Positions 8,785 to 19,300 of a stretch of 64,000 bases of DNA are shown piece after piece (the first letter of the stretch is position 1; every line of letters starts with the position of its first letter). Below the pieces are notes generated by a model. The model ran no database searches. It worked only from the letters and a program-made list of their open reading frames with translations, and was not told the DNA's origin. Origin of the DNA: Tritrichomonas musculus (lineage: Eukaryota; Parabasalia; Tritrichomonadida; Tritrichomonadidae); assembly GCA_039105265.1 (NCBI GenBank), contig JAPFFF010000015.1:124001-188000 (forward strand), written 5' to 3'. A program made the position numbers and the translations under genes.

Positions 8785-10837
8785 CCTTTTCTATCTCCAT
8801 TATAGGTATTCCTAACGAAGAGCCATAAATGTTATTCGCTATTTCTGTCCATTTGTTAATGTTCTCTCGTAAATAATCGTAAACAGAATTAACCGACCAG
8901 TAAATAGATAAATTAGATTCGCTACCAATATTGTTTTGTTTACTGCATAATAATAAAGCCTTGTTCCCATATCGAGTAAATATAAATTTAAAAGCATAAA
9001 CAAATAAATGCGTCTTGTTCTCCAATTCGATTAATTTATGTTTGTTCGAATTAAGAGTATCGTTAAACGAATTAATAAACATATTCTTTATTTTTGTCGT
9101 ATCTTGTATCTGTTGATTAGACTCTTCTTCTTTTTGTTTTATTAGTTCGTTTATTATTTCTTCTCTTGCATTTTTAAATAGATTCTCTTCTTTGTCTTTC
9201 TTTAACAGTTTGGTTATTTTGCTTATGTTATCGATTGGTTTAAACACTATAGGAACGTTATAGGTTGTAAATTGGTTTATGTTCTTCTTTGGTTGTAATC
9301 GTAAGCGACAAATCGGGCAATCTAATAAACCTACATCTTCTGCTTTAATGGTTGTATCTTTAGTAATAAATGGTGTAAAGTAAGTATTTCTGTTCGATAT
9401 ATAAGTTATTAGTTCGTTTAATACAAACGATTTGTTTATTGTGTTTATCAGGTCCTTTGTATATATTCGTTGTTTAATAAGTAAATTATCGTTTCCTTCT
9501 TCGATAGTTCGCTTAAATGATACCAGAATAATTGGATAATTAAACGAATATAATTTAAGTATGTTCGAAAGCTTTTTTGTATTAATTTCTTAATATAAAA
9601 GCCGCTTATGTTGTTTGTTAGCTTGTTTATCGAGTAAGAAAACAAAGCCAAGTTATAATCCAAATCCACAACACAAAGATTATATTTAATAGCATTAAGT
9701 AATAGCGACCATTGCTTGGATATACTGTTATAGAATATAAGATTTGGAGGTAATATATAAACAAAATAATCGAGGTGTTTGTTAATGTATTCTTCTGTTA
9801 TCGCTTGGTTATCGATATAATATGTTATTTCTAATCTTAAAATACCTGTATCGAGAGATTTCTTAATATTATCCTTTAATATCTGTTCTTGGTTATTTAT
9901 CCAATGGCTGTAATGGTTGCCAACACTACCTCGAACATTTGGAGATTCTATTGATTGCGCGAATTTATTATAAAAATTATACCTAACAGCACCAAAAGAA
10001 GAATTCGTTATAAATGTTAAACAATTGGAACCGACAGATGCATTATTATCTATAATTATTTTAATCGGTTCTTCTGTTGTATTGTTGTTAATGATTTCCT
10101 CTCCTTCTTTTCTAAAGTCTGGCTTCGTTAATAAATAATCTATAACATCCTTCTTGTTAATGGTTCCGCTAAAGTCTTGTATTATTTCGATATCGTTTAT
10201 AAATATACCATTATCGTTAAACTCTTTAATTCTCTCTTTATTGCATACCATATTAAGAACCTTATCTAGAGGGACATCTTGCAGAGATATTTTAATAAAC
10301 TGTTTAATGGTTCCTTTATCGACTTTAAACGATGTCGGCTTTATGCTTGTCTTATTAATTAGTATATCGAATTTATTAAATAACTCTCTAATAATTTCTG
10401 TATTGTTAGCAAGGAATGGCGTAATTTCTTTAAGAACTTTATTAAATAGTCGGTCTTCTTTAGACTTTGGTGTATTCTCTTCTGGTTGGTCGTTTGTTCC
10501 CTTATGTTTAATATAATTCTTTAATGCTTTATTATTCTTTATAATATCTTCGGGTATAATAAAATGGATAATAATATTATCGCAGAATCTAGAACATAAT
10601 GGTTTAAGCTCTTTATTGTTTGCTCCACCAAGCGTAAATTTCGATATTGGCTGTATCGTTAATGTTTAATGTATATGTTATGTTATTCAGCAATGTTTCT
10701 GATTTGGAGTCAGTATAGAAGTAAGAGAAAGGAAGCTTAACACCTTCTTTATCGAATATATTGTAATCGAGTTCGCGAATTGTTTCGAAAGTTCCTTGTT
10801 CTTCTTGGCTATCGCAGTTTGTAGTTAGTGGTTGCAT
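8785..10837 (-). pseudogene. Polinton-associated coding remnants, not recognised
   Basis: Minus-strand protein-like sequence runs through most of this interval, rich in Asn and Ile and with a CPIC motif. The start nearest the terminal repeat is at 10837 (MQPLTTNCDSQEEQG). I do not recognise the proteins, and none of them resembles the polymerase, integrase, ATPase or capsid of the other Polinton. Position next to a Polinton end is the only reason to assign them to that element. The region looks broken. Confidence 0.4.
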
Positions 10838-10911
10838 TTACAAACGAATAAAAAACATATTTAAAACGAAAACAGGTTGTTTGTATTTTTTGTTAGTGTG
10901 TTTTTTTAATG

Positions 10912-11479
10912 TATTATAAGTGGATGTATTATTGGATGTATTAGTATGGATATATTAGTATGGATATATTAGTATGGATATATTAGTATGGATATATTAG
11001 TATAGATATATTAGTATAGATGTATTAGTATAGATGTATTAGTATAGATGTATTAGTATAGATGTATTAGTATAGATGTATTAGTATAGATGTATTAGTA
11101 TAGATGTATTAGTATAGATGTATTAGTATAGATGTATTAGTATAGATGTATTAGTATAGATGTATTAGTATAGATGTATTAGTATAGATGTATTAGTATA
11201 GATGTATTAGTATAGATGTATTAGTATAGATGTATTAGTATAGATGTATTAGTATAGATGTATTAGTATAGATGTATTAGTATAGATGTATTAGTATAGA
11301 TGTATTAGTATAGATGTATTAGTATAGATGTATTAGTATAGATGTATTAGTATAGATGTATTAGTATAGATGTATTAGTATAGATGTATTAGTATAGATG
11401 TATTAGTATAGATGTATTAGTATAGATGTATTAGTATAGATGTATTAGTATAGATGTATTAGTATAGATGTATTAGTAG
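10912..11479. repeat. Tandem array of a 14-bp unit, about 40 copies
   Basis: The unit is tagatgtattagta. The right three quarters are nearly perfect copies; the left units carry tggatatattagta variants, giving a gradient of divergence. The array lies between the Polinton coding remnants and its terminal repeat. A second Polinton-associated array with an unrelated 19-bp unit occurs at 58022-58440. Confidence 0.95.
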
Positions 11480-11538
11480 GTCTTTTCTAAGAGGGTCCTC
11501 GTGGTGGAGTACATGTGCCATTAAGTAGATGGTGGTAT

Positions 11539-11851
11539 GTACGAGATTCTCGGGGTGCTACCTGTGCCGTTTCATAGATGGTGGGCAGTGGGTTGGGCAC
11601 CTAAGAAGTTTCATAGATGGTCAACATTGAGGTGGGTGGGTGGGAATTGGGGCAGGTACCTGTGCCGTTTCATAAATGGTGGGCATTGAGGTGGATGGGT
11701 GGGGTACCTGTGTCGTTTCATAAATGGTGGGCAGTAGTGAGAACCATCGTGGAGAAAAAAAATTTAAAAAAAATAATTTTTTTTTTTTTCTGGAGTTCGT
11801 TCTTAGTCCAAACCTGCGATGCCCCGTAGAAACCGACTCGTATATACTACT
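11539..11851 (-). repeat. Polinton terminal repeat with extra subrepeats
   Basis: This runs from gtacgagattctcgggg to the outer end atatactact. It is homologous to 87-320 and, inverted, to 47143-47386. It has about four copies of the roughly 45-50 bp subrepeat containing cctgtgccgtttcata, against two in the other ends, so it is longer. A poly-T tract precedes the distal part, as in the others. Confidence 0.85.
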
Positions 11852-12616
11852 CCAGTTCACTGTTTTTTTTGCTCGGTGACTTGGAGCACCTTCTTGTTCG
11901 AAAAAGTATTTTTTCTAACCATAAAAATCGTCCAATGAGGTGAAAATTTCATTTTCTGAGAGTAAATTCATATATCCTTCTGCATTTAATTTTCCTTTAA
12001 CTAAAAATAAAGGAGAACGCCATCCTTTTCCGATAGCGCCCCAAACCATTATCCCTTGGTTATATTTTTTTTCATTGATGAATGTTCCATCGTTATATAC
12101 ACCTCTTTTAACCCAAACTCGTCTTGAATCATCATGCAGACAAAATCTCGACTCGTCAGAAAAGACTACGCAATTTTGCTGTTCAATTTGACCTTGCAAT
12201 TGACCATTACAAAAAACAATCCTATTTTAAATGTGAGTTTCTGTTAAAAATGACCTTCTTCTCGGGATTTTAAATGAAAAATGTCTCTCATTCCTAATTT
12301 TATTGATTGTAGTATATGATAGAGAAACTCCAAGAGAAGTTGCTATTTTATTTGATAGTGCAATTCCTCCAATTCTCGGATTTTGGAGAGTTTCTGTTTC
12401 AATGGTCTGGACAATTTCGGGATTTATTTTTGTTGGCCTCCCCATTTTGGCTGATTGTATTTTAATATTAGGATTAAAATTCTTTTTTTTTATTTGAAAA
12501 GCTACACGTGAAATTCGACTGTTTCCTGCATGGAGTCTGACTACTATTTCTGAATAGGGTACACCCTCAAGTAACAGTTCAGCAATCAGATCATCTTTTG
12601 TTTTTTTCTTCGACAT
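11852..12616 (-). pseudogene. Mariner transposase, broken
   Basis: Starting at 12616 (MSKKKTKDDLIAELLLEG) the protein has a helix-turn-helix region, the GRPTKINPEIVQTIE linker typical of Tc1/mariner, and then the catalytic core with VVFSDESRFC (first Asp plus downstream DE) and GIMVWGAIG. An in-frame TAA lies at 12227-12229, so the copy reads as two open frames, 12616-12227 and 12199-11915. Past FYG the frame shifts and the last conserved block reads EQEGAPSHRAKKTVNW, where the family has D in place of the second E. The copy is then cut at 11852. It is inactive. Confidence 0.85.
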
Positions 12617-12689
12617 TACATTGATTAAAATAAAAAAAATTATCGTATTAACTTTTTGAATGCTCCCGACTTTTTAATTTTAGTTTATA
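11852..12689 (-). mobile_element. Mariner-family transposon, truncated by a Polinton
   Basis: The intact outer terminus is at about 12689, reading inward on the minus strand as tataaactaaaattaaaaag then tcgggag. It matches the termini at 5855, 6414 and 13902. The transposase reads leftward. The other end is missing because the Polinton end at 11851 interrupts the catalytic domain. The family is Tc1/mariner by its helix-turn-helix region, DDE core and TA at the target. Confidence 0.85.
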
Positions 12690-13247
12690 TACAGATCTAT
12701 GAAATTCAGAATATGATCTCGTGATCAATAAATCGACTTCTTTAAATACACCCAACCAGTCTGAATCTTTTGATCGTATTTTCAAGATATGTTGATTATT
12801 CTCAAACACATCTTCAACTATAACATCTTCGCTTTGTAAATAGAATGATAAATGTTCACCAATCAATTCATCACTTTTAGCTAACATCGATTCATAATTA
12901 TCTTTGATATCTTCTAATTGTTTTAGTAAAGCAATTCTTTCCATTAGACCTCTTAGTTAAGAAAGGTGGCCGTTAATTTATTTGTCTCAAAGTTCGTTAT
13001 AATTCTATCTAATTTTGTTATCTCCTCTCAAACTTTGTTAGGATTTTGAAAGAAAAATAAAATTTTTAATTTGTAAGAAGCATTCAAAACATAAGGAAGT
13101 TTGAAATAAAATAACGAACTTTGAGATAAATAAATTAACGGCCACCTTTCTTAACTAAGAGGTCTATTATCTTTCTTTCCATTATCTTCTCTTTCAAATG
13201 ATTATATAGATTATGATCATCAATAGCTTTTCGTATATGATTAACAA
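12690..13247 (-). pseudogene. Gene fragment, copy B, split by a MITE and a mariner
   Basis: Read leftward from about 13247, it encodes NHIRKAIDDHNLYNHLKEK, is interrupted by the MITE at 12946-13165, resumes with MERIALLKQLEDIKDNYE and continues through KIRSKDSDWLGVFKEVD to SYSEFHRSVY, where the mariner begins. No ATG is seen upstream in the frame before a stop, so the gene's true start is lost or elsewhere. The product is unrecognised. A 15-bp direct duplication beside the MITE (attatctttctttcc) is absent from copy A. Confidence 0.6.
12946..13165. repeat. 220-bp MITE with about 54-bp inverted arms
   Basis: The left arm agacctcttagttaagaaag... (12946-13000) and the right arm ...aagaggtct (13111-13165) are near-perfect inverted copies. 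The 3-bp sequence ATT is present on both sides, which fits the 3-bp duplication of PIF/Harbinger-type MITEs; a TA duplication is the alternative reading. Copy A of the host fragment is the empty site. Confidence 0.8.
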
Positions 13248-13402
13248 TATCAATCTAATTATCATTAGATGTTATTCTGATATGTATTGGAATTTGATAT
13301 ACTCTTGCTTATTTACTCGGTAGATTATCTATAACTATTTCATCTTTTTCATCTTCTGTTAACTACTTACATACTACTTACTACCTATATATCCCACTAA
13401 AT

Positions 13403-13723
13403 ATGAAGAGAAATAAGAATTTTTATACAATAATTGCTAATAAACTTTTGGAAAGTGACCAAACTCCATACATGTTAAAAATCGATAAAGATGAGTTTTT
13501 AATAGAAGATTATAAAAAGATTGTCAAGCACCATATGTCTATCCAAAATGTAATAAGAAAACTATGCAAGGATGAATATACTGATTCAGCTCAGTTCAAA
13601 TGCGATTTAGATTTAATGTGGAACAATCTTGAAATGTTTTTTGGAAATAATTCGGAGGTTGTTAGATGCGCTAACATTAATAAAAATGACATCGAATTGG
13701 TGTGGACTTCTTCTTCAGATTAA
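13403..13723 (+). CDS. Small bromodomain protein
   Basis: The 106-residue protein is essentially one bromodomain. The N-terminal helix is followed by TPYMLKIDKDEFLIEDYKKI, the ZA-loop-like region, and then the helices QFKCDLDLMWNNLEMFFGNN and SEVVRCANI, which match the B and C helices of the fold (usual pattern D-v-x-L-I-w-x-N-x-x-x-F-N, then S-E-v-x-x-x-A). Bromodomains bind acetyl-lysine on histones. The usual acetyl-lysine-contacting Asn at the start of the BC loop appears to be G or N in FFGNN. Single-domain bromodomain proteins are known in trichomonads. It is the only intact host-type gene in this transposon-rich region. Confidence 0.7.
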   Translation: MKRNKNFYTIIANKLLESDQTPYMLKIDKDEFLIEDYKKIVKHHMSIQNVIRKLCKDEYTDSAQFKCDLDLMWNNLEMFFGNNSEVVRCANINKNDIELVWTSSSD

Positions 13724-13790
13724 GAAAATTCCCTTTTTTAAAAAAATTTTTTTTTTTTTGTTCTTTGAAAAAAATTATTTTTTATTCAAA

Positions 13791-13902
13791 TAAGTCGGGA
13801 GTGAAGTGAGTATAGAAAAAGTTTAAAACTATCATTTTTTCAATTAAATGAATCTAGAAAAAGTTTTTATCGTGCTCCCGACTTTTTAACTCTAGTTTAG
13901 TA
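13791..13902. repeat. Short mariner-type MITE (about 112 bp)
   Basis: It opens with taagtcgggagtg (13791) and closes with ctcccgactttttaactcta (about 13875). In inverted orientation it matches 5855-5965. It carries the mariner terminal motif but no transposase. It lies about 70 bases after the bromodomain stop codon. Confidence 0.7.
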
Positions 13903-14027
13903 ACTTTTATGATGGACATCATATGCTCATTTAACTTGCAGCTCCAAAGCGTATAATCAAATGTACCAAGAGTAGCAGGAACCTTTTCATTGAGTTTTCC
14001 TTCTGGATCAGGTTTTGCAGCCGTCAT
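13899..14027 (-). pseudogene. Possible 5' fragment of a gene cut by the MITE
   Basis: From an ATG at 14027 the minus strand reads MTAAKPDPEGKLNEKVPATL and continues through GTFDYTLWSCKLNEHMMSI up to the MITE boundary. Codon usage and composition look protein-coding and unlike the flanking DNA. The family is not recognised. It is about 43 codons long and ends at the MITE. Confidence 0.3.
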
Positions 14028-14244
14028 AATAACAAATGAAGTCAGAATAGTTTATTTTTCTTTTTGGAATGGAGATGCTGCCGTTTATTCATAAGCTTAT
14101 ATAGCCGGAATGATCTAAAACGTAAAAAAAATAATGAGGGGCATTTTTACCTTATTAATAAACCCAAAGGTTTTATAAAGAGAAATGAAAATAAATAAAA
14201 AACATAAATCTTTTATAATGTTAACCAAAATAATTATTTTATTT

Positions 14245-14643
14245 TGGGACAATCGTTTTTTTCTACGCCACTTTTTGAATGGTTTTTCTATCCATGAGTA
14301 GCTACTCATGGAAAGTAAAAAACACCATCTTAAGGTGAAATTTAACTTATTCTGTTAAGCAAATTAACCAAAAAAATCGTATATTTAAATTTTTCTTTAA
14401 AATTTTAACAATTTTCTTTTTTTGATATAATTTTTTTTTCTTTTTACATAGTTTTTCAGGAATATACGCACCAGTGATCACCACGGGGTTGTGCGAAGCC
14501 GAATCAGGTTCCTTGGTTTGCTGGATGAATCGGGAAGCCATTTGAACTAAATATTTATGGATTATTTAGCAAAAATTGAATAAAAAATGTACAAAAAAGT
14601 ATTCAAAAAGTTTAAAAGTTTTTAAAAAGTGGTGTAGAAAAAT
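14245..14643. repeat. Dispersed inverted-repeat element, copy 1
   Basis: The left end gacaatcgtttttttctacg followed by ccactttttgaatgg and the right end ttaaaaagtggtgtagaaaa form imperfect terminal inverted repeats. Much of its left half recurs at 35505-35790. The interior includes a GC-richer block (about 14465-14541) that on the minus strand could encode MASRFIQQTKEPDSASHNP; this may be a captured gene piece but is not recognised. Confidence 0.6.
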
Positions 14644-14817
14644 ATGATTCCCCATTATTTTGAATGGTTAAAGAAATCATGATAACTCATATTTCATTTA
14701 CTTTTCTTTTCTCTTATATTTGTCATGTTGACTTATATCCCATTAAAAGTTATGACATAAATATAGTTTACAGAGATTGATATTTTTTAAAAATTAGTAT
14801 TTTACATCATTTATTAG

Positions 14818-15307
14818 ACTTGTTAAAAGTCCGGGACAAATGCACTTTTCATGGACTTTTTGTGGACTCGGGACTTGGCGTGGACCTAACAAACCTTGTC
14901 AATTTATTTTTATTAATATCTCAAAAAAGAACTCATTTTATGCATATATTTTATAGTTTATTTGTTTATTTAGTTTTTTTTTGTTTATTTAAATAGAAAA
15001 GTAGTAACTAATATGAGTAAATTATGTTTGAATGTTTTTAATAATGAAAAAAAATGTCATAAACAATTGAAAGAATTTTGGAAATCCTGGCAGATGGACC
15101 AAAATATTTCAAAGAAATTTTATAATTCTTTTATTTTGTGAAAAAATAAAAAATGCTAAAATAATTGAAAGAATTTTATTAGTCCTGGCAGATGGACGGT
15201 TGTATTTCAGAGAAATTATAAATAATTTTTATTTTGTGAATAAATAAAAAATGCTAAAAAAATTGAATGAATTTTGTAAGTCCACTGGTCCATGGACTTT
15301 AACAAGT
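14818..15307. repeat. MITE of about 490 bp with an internal tandem duplication
   Basis: Terminal repeats acttgttaaaagtccgg (14818) and ccatggactttaacaagt (ends 15307) are inverted. Inside, a unit of about 115 bp with the core attgaaagaattttg...cctggcagatggac is repeated in tandem, twice in full and once in part (about 15060-15290). It is non-coding. Confidence 0.7.
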
Positions 15308-15500
15308 AGGAGTTTTTCGAAAAAAAAAGTTTTTTCGAAAAAAATACAATTTTTCAGAAAAAAGTTGATTTTTTGGAAACATTTTTGTGAATTTATTTGG
15401 CCGTACGATCAAAAATCATTCAAAACGTTTTCCGAAAAATCTACTTTTTTCGGAAAAACTTTATTTTTTAAGCAAAAAGTATTTTTTTCGAAAAACCCCT
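15308..15500. repeat. ttcgaaaaa-type low-complexity repeat
   Basis: Repeated blocks of ttttcgaaaaa, ttttcagaaaa and ttttcggaaaaa give many overlapping small palindromes. Open frames here are repeat by-products. Confidence 0.6.
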
Positions 15501-15661
15501 AGTCTATCATTTATAAAAAAATTTATTTTTATTATTTATTTAAAAGAATTTGATTGTCGCAGTCATTTTTGTTATGGGTATCCTGTGCAAGAATATATGT
15601 AAATAGAAAAAAAAAAAGAAAATTATTAGATTTTATTCAAAATAAATACAAATTAAAATTT

Positions 15662-15985
15662 ATAGTCTACTGGAAACCCCCCCTACAAATGGAAACCCCC
15701 TACCATTTTTATTCACCTATTTTTGGCCTTTAATGGTGGCAAAAAGTACGTTGGTGGAAAACCCACCTACCATTTTCTATTCAATTTTTCTATAAAAAAT
15801 TGAATAGATTGTATTTTTAAATACTAATATCTAAATATAAAATAAACATTTTTTAAATAATAATAATTATTTTATCAAATTAACATTTTATCTATATTTA
15901 TATATGATATTATGATTCTAACTCTTTTATATAGAGATTTGGTAGGGGGTTTTCCATTTGGTAGGGGGGTTTTACTCTAGACTAT
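15662..15985. repeat. MITE of about 324 bp with about 46-bp inverted ends
   Basis: The left end atagtctactggaaaccccc (15662) and the right end ggggttttactctagactat (ends 15985) are inverted copies, with a second inner pair (ggaaaccccctaccatttt and tggtagggggttttcc). The C-run/G-run ends stand out from the AT background. It lies about 325 bp upstream of the importin gene. The intervening 15986-16310 shows nothing but AT-rich sequence. Confidence 0.8.
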
Positions 15986-16310
15986 ATATATATCAGGTTA
16001 TTTTATATATATATTCTTGCAAATTTAACTAAAATATAAATAAAACATAAATAAAGCATAATAAATGTATACTCATATTAATATAATTGAGATAATTGCA
16101 TTATTAGTAACATTTCAAAATTAATGAATTTGGATCATGTTTTGAAAGGTAAATTTCACAATTTCTGAAACATGATGGCCGAATATATTTTATAATATAA
16201 AACTAAATGAAAATATGATTAAAAAGGAATGTATTTTTTTATAAAAGATTAGTAAAATTGTGCATTTTTTTAAAATTTTAAATTGAATAACCATTCTCAA
16301 AATTTTATAA

Positions 16311-19300
16311 ATGGATCAATCTTCTTGTGATTTAATAATTTCTTCGTTTGATGCTTTGAGAAGTGGAAATAATGAAAAAATTCAAGAAGCAAATAGTTTA
16401 CTTTCAGAATTAATTTCAAGACCAATTTTCAACGAGTTATGTACTATTGCTACAACAAACGGCGACGCTTATGTACGCTTTTTAGCAGTTATAAGTATTA
16501 AACGGTCTTTGACTATACGAAAAGATAATATTAGCCAAGAAGAAGCAGAGCTAATTAAGCAGTTTATTATTAATTATATATTTAGAGAAGGGATTGAACG
16601 AAACCGAGAGTTTGTAATCACACTGGGATGTTCTCTTGCTTCAAAAGCTAATAATGGTGACACATCAAATCTATTACCTCTATTTTTTGATCTCCATGAC
16701 CAGCTTATTCAGTCGGCCGTTCAAATGATAGAAAGGGATGGAAGTGTTGCTTTATTTTTTATTACAGAATTGATAGACTTAGACATATTCACTCCAGAAG
16801 AGTTTAATAATTGTAATATGCCTGAAATTACTCATCAATTAATATTAATGGGATTAAGGGGGAATGATGAGTCAGGATCATTATTGCATGAAAGGGCAAT
16901 TGATTTGCTTCATGTTATAGAAACATCAAATATTTGTGTAGGTTTTCTTGAAAATTTCCCTGATATCACTCAGGCACTTGAAAATGAAGCTCAATTTAGT
17001 ATTTATACAAGTCAAAATGATGTAGAATCATTAAAATTATTTTCACTTTTAAGCTACTTGGCCGTTAACGATTCAGATGCAATTAATAATTCTTTTGATT
17101 TTTTTCTTAAAATTACATTTCAAGCCGTAAGGGACTCACAGCTCAGTATTGTAAGGCGAGAATATGCTCTGCTATTCTTTATTGGAGCATTTATTTATCA
17201 AACGGATATATTCAGAAATGTACTAGACCAAGTTGTCCAACTTACTTTTGATATTTTACGTTGTAAATGTATAGAAGATCCGGAAACTTATCAGCCATTT
17301 TCAGAAGATACATTTTTAAATACGCTTGCATCAGAAGAAGACATAACTGATGATGTATATTTGATTTTAATGAATATAACAAAGTCTATGAAAGATTCAG
17401 GAGATATTTTTGGCTTCAAAGCTGCAATTTCATGTTTGTCATTCATTTCTGATAATGCAAATGAATTATTCGAAATGCATTCTGATGAAATATGCGAAAT
17501 CATTATCACAGCAATTAATTTAGATAATCAATATGTTTTTTCTGAGGTTTGCATCTTGATCGAAACATTAACTAATTTTGCTTATGAAAGTTTACGTCCA
17601 ATCCTAGATGGTTTAGTATCTGCTCTCATAAAATTCTGTAAATATCCAGAAGCAATAATTTGTCTTGAATGTTTTCTTGATAAATCAGATCGTCCTCCTG
17701 CTTCTTACAACGAAATCATAAATGCGCTATTATCACTTATCAATGGCCAGGTTCCTTTTCCTCAGGATAAGTATTACGCTGTGATTCAATGCATTACAAA
17801 TATTATTCGCAATATTCATTCAACTGATGAAAATTTATATGTAGCATTACGTCCTTTTCTGAATCAAGTTCTACAAAATAATTCAGAATCAAGATTAGAA
17901 GTTTATCGATGTTTTGGCTATTGCACCAAAATTGCACCACGGTTAATTATAGAAGATATTCCGCTACTTGCAAACGCAATGACTCAAGATTTAATTAATA
18001 GAGATGATCCTGATGCTTATGTTTACATTGCTGAATCTGTTATCGAAATAGTGAAAATTGACCCAGAAACATTTTATCCATTTGCGCCTAGCTTTTTCCA
18101 AGGATTTGCATCAAAAATTTCTCAAATTTCAAATATTGCTGATCAAAATGTTGAAAATACTGAAGAAAATGAAGAGTTATTCTTTAAAGTTGATCAATTC
18201 CAAAGAACTTGTGGTCAAGTATTGAATTGTCTTTCTACTTTATTTTCTGCTTATCCAGAGGAACTGGGGCCCCAATTTAATTTCATTCTTCAGACAATTT
18301 CTGCTTTTCTAGTGTCAGATAAGCCTAATTTTATCATTGGTTCAGCTAATTCAATTGCTAATATATCTCCATGCCTCGTGTCCATTGGATTTCAGCCAAA
18401 TGAGATTGTTCTTTCATTAATTGATCAATTAAAGAAAGATCGTGCAACTTCCGATTGCAATGAGCTTTCATTGCAAGTTCTTTTTGTTGCACTTCAATCA
18501 ATTTGTTATTATTCTGGAAGCGAAATTAAAGGTAATGCTTTGGAATGCATTGGTCAATTTTTAATTGATTGCCTTTCCTTTAATATAGAATCAATTACAG
18601 TTCTAAAAGAAAAATCAATTCGTGTTGATTTGGCAGGTTTTATGATGAGCACTTTAGATGGGTTTATCATGGGTGGTGCATATGAAAATTCTGACCCAAT
18701 AAAAAAGTCTATGATTATTGAATCACTCATTAGCATTCTTAATAATAGCCGAAAGAGAGTATTTCAAAGTTATGGAATAGCTGCACTAGCTAGAATTTGT
18801 TTTATTGTCAAAATGGAAAACAATCCATTACCATCCGTGATCATTGAAACATTAATGAAACTTTTTGCATATAAAAAAGGGAGAATTACGGATTATATTA
18901 AGAATACTTACTTTTACTCATTAATCTTTATTTTAGCTTCTCATCCAGAAGTTACTAATGATGAATTTATCAACCAAATTAAAGAAATGGCTTTAGCAAA
19001 TCTCAACTTTGAAGCAGACCAAGTAATAATACTTCAAAAAACATTGTCACTGCTGCTACTTGTTCTTTATTCAATGTATCATGTCGAAATTGAGCCGACT
19101 TTATTAGGTAAAATTATGGAAAATTACCCTGATTCTAATGATGAAGTGATTATTATTTATGCAAATTGTATTTTTAATATGTTTAATGGAAATGAACAGC
19201 ATTTTCACGAAATTTGTAATATGCCAAAAATTGCTACTCTTATCCTTTTAGCACCAAAATGGTGCATTACTAGAATATCTATTAATACATACAATTACTT

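Larger units (their letters stand above)
8785..11851 (-). mobile_element. Polinton end fragment inserted in a mariner
   Basis: A Polinton terminal repeat at 11539-11851 ends with the same outer motif as the elements at 320 and 47143. Inward of it lie a large tandem repeat and minus-strand coding remnants. The outer end abuts the mariner at 11852, so this Polinton landed inside the mariner. The left limit at about 8785 is where sequence switches to gene fragment copy A; no second terminal repeat is seen there. The element is an incomplete fragment and looks broken, with several breaks, so it is older than the Polinton at the right of the window. Confidence 0.7.

Noticed and set aside
10912-11479. 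CRISPR array
   Set aside because: The 14-bp units are contiguous with no spacers, and the setting is eukaryotic.
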